Shown here: piece by piece, positions 1-6,293 of the stretch
Layout: each line of letters begins with the position of its first letter
How positions within the stretch are numbered: position 1 is the first letter of the stretch
From: Anaerolineaceae bacterium UBA6105
GTDB taxonomy: Bacteria; Chloroflexota; Anaerolineae; Anaerolineales; Anaerolineaceae
Assembly: GCA_002423495.1 (NCBI GenBank)
Contig: DIWN01000072.1
Span: 45,031 to 53,630, forward strand
DNA length: 8,600 bases
Reading direction: 5' to 3'
Notes under the pieces: generated by a model
What the model was told of the DNA's origin: nothing
Databases searched by the model: none
What the model saw: only the letters and a program-made list of their open reading frames with translations
Translations under genes and position numbers: made by a program

Positions 1-245
1 AGGTAGCGCCAGCCGATGATGAAAAGCGGGATATTCGCCAGCAGGGTGATCATCCCAACCGGGGTGCCCCAGAGGTAATATAACAATTGAGCAATACCGC
101 TGATCCCCCCGCCAACCAGCTGTGCCGGTATCAGGAAGGTTCGCAGAGCCAGGGCCTGAACCAGCCCTCCCAAAATGATCATGAGGTAATCGCGGATTGA
201 CCGCCAACTGAAATCCAGCTGTCTAAAAAAGTTCCTGATTTTCAC
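1..245 (-). CDS. YitT family membrane protein, N-terminal part (runs off window)
   Basis: Partial gene: about 82 N-terminal residues are present and the rest lies beyond the left edge. The start is GTG at 245-243, chosen because a GGAG Shine-Dalgarno (254-251) lies five bases upstream and because the nearby ATG codons are out of frame. A basic/aromatic N-terminus is followed by a hydrophobic helix (about residues 20-38), the segment FLIPAQLVGGGISGIAQLL (37-55) and another helix (about 63-78) ending NIPLFIIGWR. The FLIP...GGxSGIA...NIPLF.. pattern is typical of the first half of YitT/DUF161 multi-pass inner-membrane proteins. Their transport substrate is generally unknown. The gene follows the large exported-protein gene in the same direction after a 143-base gap, so it may have its own promoter. 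The family call rests on recalled motifs; the C-terminal DUF2179 part cannot be checked. Confidence 0.8.
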   Translation of the reverse strand, partial: MKIRNFFRQLDFSWRSIRDYLMIILGGLVQALALRTFLIPAQLVGGGISGIAQLLYYLWGTPVGMITLLANIPLFIIGWRY

Positions 246-275
246 ATCAACTCCATCGCTTCTAAGCGCGCTGTG

Positions 276-281
276 ATTATA
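276..281 (-). promoter_or_regulatory. Possible -10 box for the YitT-family gene
   Basis: The minus strand reads TATAAT at 281-276, a perfect -10 hexamer, about 30 bases before the GTG start. This would give a 5' leader of roughly 25 bases containing the GGAG ribosome binding site. No convincing -35 hexamer lies 16-18 bases upstream and there is no TGn extension, so the promoter is only suggested. Confidence 0.35.
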
Positions 282-329
282 AACCACCCGCAGCGATTAG
301 CGCGAGGCTGTTCAGTGCGGGTTGTGGTG

Positions 330-369
330 GCGGCAGAGCTTGCTTCGAATGACGCAAATTGCCTGCCGC
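330..369. repeat. Inverted repeat in the intergenic region 246-388
   Basis: GCGGCAG (330-336) and CTGCCGC (363-369) form a perfect 7-base inverted repeat. A nested TTGC/GCAA pair (340-343 and 353-356) lies inside it. The structure is downstream of the 845-codon gene, but no T-run follows on either strand, so it is not a classical intrinsic terminator. It may be an mRNA 3' stabilising hairpin or chance. Apart from this and the possible -10 box, nothing else is seen between 246 and 388. Confidence 0.3.
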
Positions 370-388
370 GTTCTTCCGTTTTAATCCC

Positions 389-2926
389 TTATTTTCCCAC
401 TATGGGAAACCAATAGTGATGCGTGAAGCTTGGATCATAAATTAAGGTATAGATGGTTTGCCAGGCGCTCCAGAGTCCATGCCTGTCCTGGGTGCGGATG
501 CGCAGGTAGTAGGGCACGCCGGTGGGGATTGCCGGCGGGTTGTATTGATTGGCTGAGGTGCGCGTTCCGCTGGTGGCATTATTGTTGGTCCCCCAGTAAA
601 ACTCGTAAGTATCGACGGGATTTAACCCCACGCCAAGATCGTATGCTCCTGCCCAGGTGAAATTTGGATCGTTACACCAGGGCTGCGGCACGCCATTCCA
701 CGCCTGGCAGCCAACGTCTGTGACGTGCGGGTTGAGCGGAGGCTGATCGTCCACATAAAAACTCGCTGATTTCATGACTTCCCAATTGTCATTGAAGTCA
801 ACACTTCTGTAATCGATTGTCATCTCCCCGCTTCCACTCACCGCAAATGGTCCCGAGTATTCCTGCCAACTTCCGGCGTTTACTCTATGGTAAGTTTTCT
901 TCACCCCAACGGAATTATCCATGGCTGTCAAAGTGACTGTCACTGCAGTTTTGTACCATGGGTTGATGCCGATCGTACCGGATTCTGTGTAACTCGTAAC
1001 CGGTGGAGTAAAATCAGAAGGAACTGCAACAACACCATCCAGTACGTTATTATCAATATTGATCGTCACGCCTGCCCAGGTTTCATTATGGTCGCCGGAA
1101 TACTGATAAACGCGCTGGTGGTTGGACCAATAACTGTCTGCTAAATAATCGACATCAAAGACTGTCACATCCGGGCGATAGCCTGAAGGCGTGAACCACT
1201 CCGCAATCCAAACCACACTTGGTGGTGGTTGAAGGTTATAAATCTTATTATCATTAAGATTTCTGGAGGTCGCATACAACCCGGAGTAAATCCCGAGCGT
1301 CTGCAGGCGGTTTGTCCAGCCCTGGACGAACGCCCTGGCAGCCGCAGAACATGCAGAGGTGTAATAAAAATACTCAAGGTCGTAATAAACAACACTACCT
1401 GTTCCATCTGGATTGGTAAGTCCAAGCTCGAGAAGTTTGGCGGCTGCCTGATTGGCGTTATCAACACCCTGAGCATAAGCTGTAGCGGTATCATAAGAAA
1501 ACCTATTGACAAAACCCGTACACGGAGCTTGTGGGCCTACCCAGGTTGGGATGAATCGCCAACCCTGATTGAACATTTGCTGCACGTAAGCAGCATTGAG
1601 CGCTGTGTTATCACAGGCACGTGAAACTCCACCAATGTAAAGATTCACAGCCTTGTAGGGGCTTCCGTTATACCAGGCTTGAAGTTTAGAAAGTGATGGG
1701 ATCTCACAGGCGTCAAATCCATGCCCCTCAAACCTCTGGGCTGACTGAATGGTATTGTTCCATTGATCGTCATCAGTGATCTTTTGTAAGGTCCCCTCCT
1801 GGATGATTATCTCTTCTGCAGACAAAGCACCAGAGGGGAGACTTCCAATCACCCAACTCTCACCTCCATCCTGGCTTGAAAGCAGGAGGTACTTGTTTTC
1901 ACAGGTCAGCGTGCTCATGGATAAATCCGCGTTGTCCGGCAAAAGATCTTGCTTGCAGGAGCCATTAGTCAACCCAACCCAAATGTTCTCACCATCAAAA
2001 CTACTGAGCTGTGCAAAAGCCAGATTAGAACCGAATGATTCTCTCCAGGATTGCGAATTGATTGCGCCCGGCTCTTCCTCCCAGACCATTTCTACAGTCT
2101 GACTCGTAAGCACATTTTTTGACCTCAGGAAAACCAAATCCGGCTCAGTTCCTCCACCATTAATCCATGCAGGGAGGAGAATCTCACCACCCTGCCACTT
2201 GATTGGCAAACCCACAAGCTGCAAACCGTCCACTACAGATTGCGGCATCAAAGGTTGAAACACTTGCCACCTCTTACCACCATCCTGGGTTTGATATAAC
2301 CGGCTTGGGTCTACTGGATCGCGCATGAAACCCACATTTTCATCCACAAAAACAAACTCTTCCGCTGCTGGTGGTTCCAATACCACCCAGGATAGACCAC
2401 CATCGCTTGTTTTAAGTAGGATTCCTATGCTGAAGTTGCTGGAGGTTGCCTGCTTGATCAAAATCAAACCCTTATCATTATCTTGCCATTGCATATAGGC
2501 TCTTCCGAAAGGCACGTCCCCAAAATCGCGCGATTGGCTCGATAAAGTGATCGGTTGAGTCTGCCAGGTAGCGCCAGCATTGGTTGTCTTACGCAGGTCT
2601 AGCTGCCATTCTTCCCCATTTCTGCTTACCACAAGCATCTGTGCATCATTGGAATTTAAAAAATAGACATCCAGCAGGGATTCATTCTGATTCAATACAG
2701 GTGTTAAATCCTGCCAATCAACAGCGTTATTTACAGTGCGGAATACGCGGTTTCCTGATCTCAGCCAGCCAGTCGCCCCGCCTGTCAAAGCAAATTCTAT
2801 TTCAGGAGAGTTTGACAAATTGGTCTTATTAAGTCTGCTATCAACACCAGTCACTGGTCGGCCAATAAGAGCTAGTATCACAAAAACAAGAACGACCAAT
2901 CTAGTTCGATAATTTCTTACAGACAT
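389..2926 (-). CDS. Exported multidomain protein: Asp-box propeller + Rv2525c-like (DUF1906) glycoside-hydrolase-like domain + Ig/FN3-like domains
   Basis: 845 residues. ATG at 2926 is preceded by AGGAG (2937-2933) six bases upstream. Residues 1-27 are a signal peptide (Arg-rich start, hydrophobic 10-21, likely cleavage near VTG). About 40-385 contains Asp-box/YCF48-type repeats: TSDGGLSW (173-180), TQDGGKRW (213-220), SQDGGESW (351-358), plus weaker TTNAGATW and TVNNAVDW, suggesting a beta-propeller. About 401-632 resembles the Rv2525c-like DUF1906 TIM-barrel domain, related to GH25. Candidate acidic residues are D405 (GFDAC), D516/E518 (YYDLEYF), E576 (IAEW) and D625 (INIDNN), with a YQYSG strand at 607-611. 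Residues 640-730 look like an OmpL47/Ig-like domain; 731-830 is fibronectin-like and Trp/Tyr-rich. The tail YWFPIVGK (838-845) resembles the terminal motif of Chloroflexota exported proteins. The likely site is the cell surface or outside. Cell-wall or polysaccharide hydrolysis is inferred, not shown. Confidence 0.8.
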   Translation of the reverse strand: MSVRNYRTRLVVLVFVILALIGRPVTGVDSRLNKTNLSNSPEIEFALTGGATGWLRSGNRVFRTVNNAVDWQDLTPVLNQNESLLDVYFLNSNDAQMLVVSRNGEEWQLDLRKTTNAGATWQTQPITLSSQSRDFGDVPFGRAYMQWQDNDKGLILIKQATSSNFSIGILLKTSDGGLSWVVLEPPAAEEFVFVDENVGFMRDPVDPSRLYQTQDGGKRWQVFQPLMPQSVVDGLQLVGLPIKWQGGEILLPAWINGGGTEPDLVFLRSKNVLTSQTVEMVWEEEPGAINSQSWRESFGSNLAFAQLSSFDGENIWVGLTNGSCKQDLLPDNADLSMSTLTCENKYLLLSSQDGGESWVIGSLPSGALSAEEIIIQEGTLQKITDDDQWNNTIQSAQRFEGHGFDACEIPSLSKLQAWYNGSPYKAVNLYIGGVSRACDNTALNAAYVQQMFNQGWRFIPTWVGPQAPCTGFVNRFSYDTATAYAQGVDNANQAAAKLLELGLTNPDGTGSVVYYDLEYFYYTSACSAAARAFVQGWTNRLQTLGIYSGLYATSRNLNDNKIYNLQPPPSVVWIAEWFTPSGYRPDVTVFDVDYLADSYWSNHQRVYQYSGDHNETWAGVTINIDNNVLDGVVAVPSDFTPPVTSYTESGTIGINPWYKTAVTVTLTAMDNSVGVKKTYHRVNAGSWQEYSGPFAVSGSGEMTIDYRSVDFNDNWEVMKSASFYVDDQPPLNPHVTDVGCQAWNGVPQPWCNDPNFTWAGAYDLGVGLNPVDTYEFYWGTNNNATSGTRTSANQYNPPAIPTGVPYYLRIRTQDRHGLWSAWQTIYTLIYDPSFTHHYWFPIVGK

Positions 2927-3167
2927 CTAAAACTCCTAATAGCAAACTTGTAAGTCAATAACCTGTATTTGTGAGATGCAATTAATATACCATGAGACAA
3001 ACTACTATCCCTTTTTCTGAGCAAGTTCCGATACATGGGAGAGGATAGGGCTTTAGAAAAAAGCACATCGGGGTCAAGTCAGGATGATAGCGGTCAATAT
3101 ACTTCCTGGGGGTCAGATTGTCCAGAGCTTAGTGAGGACGGATATTGTTGTAGACCCATTCATATAC

Positions 3168-3196
3168 TTGACACTGAACATATGTTCTGTTATTAT
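3168..3196 (+). promoter_or_regulatory. lexA promoter (sigma-A type)
   Basis: TTGACA at 3168-3173 is a perfect -35 hexamer. TATTAT at 3191-3196 is one base from the -10 consensus. They are separated by the optimal 17 bases, so transcription should start near 3203, about 30 bases before the lexA ATG. The SOS box sits inside the spacer, so LexA binding would block RNA polymerase directly. Confidence 0.85.
3176..3187. promoter_or_regulatory. SOS box (LexA operator)
   Basis: GAACATATGTTC is a perfect 12-base palindrome. It matches the GAAC-N4-GTTC operator known from Bacillus-type LexA, not the CTGT-N8-ACAG box of Gammaproteobacteria. It lies wholly within the 17-base spacer of the lexA promoter, 46 bases before the start codon, which is the arrangement expected for lexA autorepression. 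An extra half site GAAC occurs at 3209-3212. Binding itself is inferred. Confidence 0.85.
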
Positions 3197-3233
3197 TCTA
3201 ATGTAAAAGAACAGAAAAGAAAGGCAGGCAGAG

Positions 3234-3896
3234 ATGGCACGAAAACGCACAGGGTTAAGCCCCAGACACAAGAAAATATTGGCTTTCCTGGAAAGCTTCC
3301 TGGCCGAACGCGGCTATCCCCCCTCCATCCGGGAAATCGGCGACCACACCCAGATCAGTTCGACCTCAGTGGTCAACTATTATCTCAACCAACTCGAGGA
3401 AATGAATTACATTGAGCGGGAGAGCAACGTATCGCGCGGCATCAACTTGCTCAAGACCAGCCTTGCGAACACACTCGTGTCTATTCCACTGGTAGGTAAT
3501 ATCGTTGCGGGTGAACCGATGCCAGTGCCCGCTTCTGACTTCAGCTATTATGACCCTGACTCCGGGATCGACGTTGCCCGAAGTTTGCTGCCGGCAGGCG
3601 ACCGCCCGGAAGACCTCTACGCCCTGCGCGTGCATGGCGAATCAATGATCGACGCCATGGTCAACGATGGCGACATTGTCGTGATGAAAAAGACCAACCA
3701 GGCTCGCAACGGGGAAATGGTTGCAATCTGGCTCAATGACCGCGACGAAACGACGCTCAAGTATTTCTATCTTGAAAACGGCCAGGTGCGCCTGCAGTCT
3801 GCAAATCCGACCATGAAACCAATCATCATCAGTGACCCCAGTATCGTTGAGATACAGGGTAAAGTTGTCCTGGTCATCCGCCAATTGGACCAGTAA
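3234..3896 (+). CDS. lexA: LexA repressor, SOS-response self-cleaving transcription factor
   Basis: 220 residues, close to the usual LexA length of about 200-230. The N-terminus carries the LexA winged helix-turn-helix (about 8-65), with the family pattern YPPSIREIG (28-36) followed by a recognition helix around SSTSVVNYYLNQL. The C-terminal S24 peptidase domain shows the Ala92-Gly93 self-cleavage site (IVAGEP), nucleophile Ser137 (GESMID) and general-base Lys176 (ETTLKYF). RecA filaments on single-stranded DNA are known to trigger cleavage in this family, derepressing DNA-repair genes. The segment between cleavage site and serine is about ten residues longer than in E. coli LexA. The ATG at 3234 follows a modest purine-rich AAGG (3221-3224) and begins with the typical MARKR..LS. 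An SOS box in its own promoter and a terminator right after it indicate a single-gene, autoregulated unit. Confidence 0.96.
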   Translation: MARKRTGLSPRHKKILAFLESFLAERGYPPSIREIGDHTQISSTSVVNYYLNQLEEMNYIERESNVSRGINLLKTSLANTLVSIPLVGNIVAGEPMPVPASDFSYYDPDSGIDVARSLLPAGDRPEDLYALRVHGESMIDAMVNDGDIVVMKKTNQARNGEMVAIWLNDRDETTLKYFYLENGQVRLQSANPTMKPIIISDPSIVEIQGKVVLVIRQLDQ

Positions 3897-3914
3897 TAAT
3901 TAATTATAGTGGGG

Positions 3915-3949
3915 AAAAGCTGAGCCACGCTTCCAGGTTCAGCTTTTTT
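3915..3949 (+). terminator. Intrinsic terminator of lexA
   Basis: AAAAGCTGA (3915-3923) pairs perfectly with TCAGCTTTT (3939-3947). The stem extends inward by GCC/GGT (one G-T pair), leaving a loop of about nine bases. The stem runs into a six-T tract (3944-3949). It begins 18 bases after the lexA stop. Confidence 0.88.
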
Positions 3950-3993
3950 ATTCCTCTACCTTTACAAAGCAAAAATCGACTCCATCCTGGATT

Positions 3994-3999
3994 TACAAT
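3994..3999 (+). promoter_or_regulatory. Possible -10 box giving a leaderless hydrolase transcript
   Basis: TACAAT (one mismatch to TATAAT) ends six bases before the ATG at 4006, which would put the transcription start at or next to the start codon. No Shine-Dalgarno sequence is visible upstream of that ATG, which fits a leaderless mRNA. No recognisable -35 box lies at 16-18 bases, so confidence is low. Confidence 0.3.
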
Positions 4000-4005
4000 C
4001 AAACA

Positions 4006-4791
4006 ATGCACATCATCCACTCAAAAGACAACACTCCTATCGCCTACGAAATTTCAGGCAGCGGACCCTTGCTCATTATCGTCACCGGCGCTCTCAACAC
4101 CCATAACTTTGGCGTCCCGGGGGAGATGGTTCCATTCCTGCAGGACAGTTTCACCGTCCTCACCTACGACCGGCGCGGACGCGGACAAAGTGGCGATACC
4201 CCTCCTTACGCGATTGAGAAAGAAGTCCAGGACCTGGTGGCCTTGATCGACCACCATGGAGGAAAAGCCCACCTCTACGGTCACTCTGCTGGTGCAGCCC
4301 TGGCTCTTTTCACAGCGGCAAACTCCCCCGAAAAGGTGCTAAAGGTAGCCGCCTACGAACCCCCGATTAGCGGCGGCTGGCTGGAAAGGATTATGACTAA
4401 CATTTGGATCCGCCAAATTGGCAAACAAGTGGCGAGGGGTGAAAACCTGGCGGTAGTCAAGCGCTTTATGCGTTTTGTGGGTATGGACGAACAACTGATC
4501 AAAGACACGCTCGCTTCGGAACACGGGCAAACTATCATCAATATGGCAGCCACCATCGCCTATGAAGCTGAGATCCAAAAGGCTTCCAGGGCCTTCTTTG
4601 AAGACCGGGCAAGAAAGCTGACAATGCCTGTTTTGATGCTTGCCGGAAGCAAAAGCTTCCAGACCGCCCCAGACATCATGACCTCCTTCACCCGAGCTAT
4701 TCCCCAGGCGGAATCGCGCCTTCTGGAAGGGCAGACCCACTCGGTCGAAGCGGCCGTCCTCGCTCCAATCTTAGAATCATTCTTCAGGTAA
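4006..4791 (+). CDS. Alpha/beta hydrolase fold protein
   Basis: 261 residues, a normal length for a single-domain alpha/beta hydrolase; no signal peptide, so probably cytoplasmic. The nucleophile elbow is GHSAG with Ser94. The catalytic histidine is most likely H245 (GQTHSV) near the C-terminus. The acid is less certain: D223 after strand 7, or E118 in the YEPP motif after strand 6. The N-terminal HSKDNTPIAYEISGSGP strand-turn, an atypical TGALN around the usual oxyanion position (27-31) and YDRRGRGQSG (54-63) are typical of the esterase/peroxidase-like branch. A cap helix region covers about 120-200. The substrate cannot be told from sequence. It lies just after the lexA terminator, has no clear ribosome binding site, and converges with the sigma-factor gene 52 bases downstream. 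No terminator is evident between them. Confidence 0.9.
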   Translation: MHIIHSKDNTPIAYEISGSGPLLIIVTGALNTHNFGVPGEMVPFLQDSFTVLTYDRRGRGQSGDTPPYAIEKEVQDLVALIDHHGGKAHLYGHSAGAALALFTAANSPEKVLKVAAYEPPISGGWLERIMTNIWIRQIGKQVARGENLAVVKRFMRFVGMDEQLIKDTLASEHGQTIINMAATIAYEAEIQKASRAFFEDRARKLTMPVLMLAGSKSFQTAPDIMTSFTRAIPQAESRLLEGQTHSVEAAVLAPILESFFR

Positions 4792-4843
4792 GCCCTCCAT
4801 CAAGAAGAAATTATTGGGTGTTATTTTCAAATCGCTCAATCCA

Positions 4844-6130
4844 TCACAATATGTAATCACTGATGCAGTCGTACCAATGCACATAAGTTTGGTCATTAAT
4901 GGTGTAACGTTTATTCTGAGGTAGTCGTTCACTCCATAGATGTCCATCTCTGATTTGCCAATCGTTGCGATTAAATCGTCGCCACAATACTGTCTTGCCA
5001 TTCTGGTCAATAAATTGTTCGGTGGCTACCCCTTCGTCATAGGTTTCAATATCCATTACGCCCACCGTGTCGTAAGTCTTGCCATTGATCTCGACTTTGT
5101 AACGTCCGATAACATCCATCACTTGTTCAGCGCTAGGAGAAGTGAATGTGTCACCCTCTCGCTGGATTAAACCTTTATGGGTGAGATTAACTTCTTTTCC
5201 ACAATTGTCCTCGCCAAACCCCCAATTAGGCAGGAAGTCCTCTCCGTCCAAGAAAGTATAGAACGCGTGCACATCTCCATCCTGATGGATCTCTGCCAGG
5301 TAACGGCAATGCGTTTCGGTTAACTGGGCGATAAATATTCGGTTATTCACGCCGCCGCTTGTGTTATGCGCAGAACCCAGGTCATGTTCTTTAGCCCAAA
5401 TTTCAACTCCATGGATCCCATGAACCTTTGCCTTACCAATGACTTCTAATTCCATCCAGGAAGTCATCTGACGTTCGGGCCAATCATAAAGACCCCATTT
5501 AAGTTTTTCACCCAATCTTGGCACGATTAGCCAACCCATCATCTCTTCCCAACGCACCTCGAAAGGATTTTCACCAAGTTGCGCAATCTTATAATCAGGC
5601 ATGGTTGTTGGTAGATTTTTCATTTTTTTCGCTCCAATAGTCTTAGTTGTGGTTTCAGAATGCAGCCGCTTAAACTCATTCCTGGCAGCATAGAGACGGC
5701 TCTTGACCGTCCCAACCGGAATATCAAGTGTCTCTGCAATGTTTCGGAGGGGCATTTGGTAGAAGTAGTATAGAATAAGAAGTTGCTGTTCAGAGCTAGG
5801 TACAGTTTCAAGCGTTTCACGCACTTCGCGTTGAATCGCGCGACCAACTCGGTTCATCGTGAGGATCTCATCCAGTTCGTCTTGCCATTCTATTTCCAAA
5901 GATTTAGCTTGTTCTCTGAAATAATCATTGCACCTGTTTGAAGCAATGCGCAGAATCCAAGCTTTGAAGCGCTGGGGGTCCAACAAACTATCACGCTTTT
6001 CAAACGCTTTTAGCTGAATATCTGCCAGCAGATCCTTTGAGTCTTCACGATCAGGAATCCGATAGAAAACATAACGCTCCAGACTGCGTCGGCATACTTC
6101 TAACAGCTCTTCAAATCGTTCAACTTCCAA
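4844..6130 (-). CDS. ECF-type RNA polymerase sigma factor with a large C-terminal extension
   Basis: 428 residues, more than twice the usual 160-200 of an ECF sigma factor. Start is TTG at 6130, supported by a very strong Shine-Dalgarno AAAGGAGGT (6144-6136) five bases upstream. Residues about 8-72 form sigma region 2 (ERYVFYRIPDREDSKDLLAD, then FKAWILRIASNRCNDYFRE), which binds core polymerase and the -10 element. Residues about 103-157 form region 4, with helix-turn-helix residues IAETLDIPVGTVKSRLYAAR (131-150) for the -35 element. From residue 170 (MKNLPTTMPDYKIAQLG) a 259-residue extension begins. It is rich in Trp, Tyr, Gly and Asp, lacks membrane segments, and includes WGLYDWPERQ, ETYDEGV and WRRFNRNDW. 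Its fold and role are not recognised by me; it might sense a ligand or act as a built-in regulator, since no anti-sigma gene is adjacent. An ECF-like promoter lies upstream. Confidence 0.88.
   Translation of the reverse strand: MEVERFEELLEVCRRSLERYVFYRIPDREDSKDLLADIQLKAFEKRDSLLDPQRFKAWILRIASNRCNDYFREQAKSLEIEWQDELDEILTMNRVGRAIQREVRETLETVPSSEQQLLILYYFYQMPLRNIAETLDIPVGTVKSRLYAARNEFKRLHSETTTKTIGAKKMKNLPTTMPDYKIAQLGENPFEVRWEEMMGWLIVPRLGEKLKWGLYDWPERQMTSWMELEVIGKAKVHGIHGVEIWAKEHDLGSAHNTSGGVNNRIFIAQLTETHCRYLAEIHQDGDVHAFYTFLDGEDFLPNWGFGEDNCGKEVNLTHKGLIQREGDTFTSPSAEQVMDVIGRYKVEINGKTYDTVGVMDIETYDEGVATEQFIDQNGKTVLWRRFNRNDWQIRDGHLWSERLPQNKRYTINDQTYVHWYDCISDYIL
5621..5635 (-). promoter_or_regulatory. Possible internal ribosome binding site and ATG within the sigma-factor gene
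   Basis: On the minus strand GGAG (5635-5632) is followed after eight bases by an in-frame ATG (5623-5621), which is codon 170 of the sigma-factor gene. This lies exactly between region 4 and the C-terminal extension. Translation from here would give a separate 259-residue protein (MKNLPTTMPD...). Good Shine-Dalgarno spacing and the A-rich sequence after it support use as a start, but this is inferred. Confidence 0.45.
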
Positions 6131-6172
6131 TCCTTACCTCCTTTCGCCTCGTGGCCATTCCTCACACTTAAA

Positions 6173-6197
6173 GACGAAAGTAACACCTGATTGGTTC
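6173..6197 (-). promoter_or_regulatory. Candidate ECF-type promoter of the sigma-factor gene
   Basis: On the minus strand GAAC (6197-6194) is separated by 17 bases from CGTC (6176-6173). This matches the GAAC/AAC -35 and CGTC -10 pattern known for ECF sigma factors such as Bacillus SigM, SigX and SigW. Transcription would begin near 6166, giving a leader of about 36 bases with the strong ribosome binding site. Self-activation by the encoded sigma factor is a natural inference. An alternative housekeeping -10, TACAAT at 6203-6198, overlaps it but lacks a good -35. Confidence 0.5.
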
Positions 6198-6251
6198 ATT
6201 GTAATCAAAGTAACTTTGGCTTTTCACAGACAACTTCGTGTCATATTAAAC

Positions 6252-6276
6252 AAAAAAAGCCCCCTCGAAAGGGGGC
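6252..6276 (-). terminator. Intrinsic terminator of the rplKAJL operon
   Basis: On the minus strand GCCCCCT (6276-6270), loop TTCG, AGGGGGC (6265-6259) form a perfect 7-base-pair, GC-rich hairpin, followed by seven Ts (6258-6252). It begins 17 bases after the rplL stop. Its strength suggests that transcription rarely continues into the sigma-factor gene downstream. Confidence 0.95.
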
Positions 6277-6293
6277 GATTGTCTGCTCAAAAA

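Noticed and set aside
393..409. TTTCCC-ACTAT-GGGAAA hairpin at the end of the 845-codon gene
   Set aside because: It lies within the final codons and no T-run follows on the minus strand, so it is not a convincing terminator.
1165..1624. Overlapping reading frames of 115 and 131 codons inside the 845-codon gene
   Set aside because: They overlap the DUF1906 domain in other frames, with no start signals and no recognisable motifs.
1..2580. The 13-base sequence AGGTAGCGCCAGC at the window start and again near 2567
   Set aside because: A 13-base match is expected by chance about once in a window this size, and both copies lie in unrelated coding sequence.
3035..3415. Open reading frame on the plus strand overlapping the lexA start
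   Set aside because: It runs through the lexA promoter and SOS box and into lexA in another frame. It has no ribosome binding site and its composition looks non-coding.
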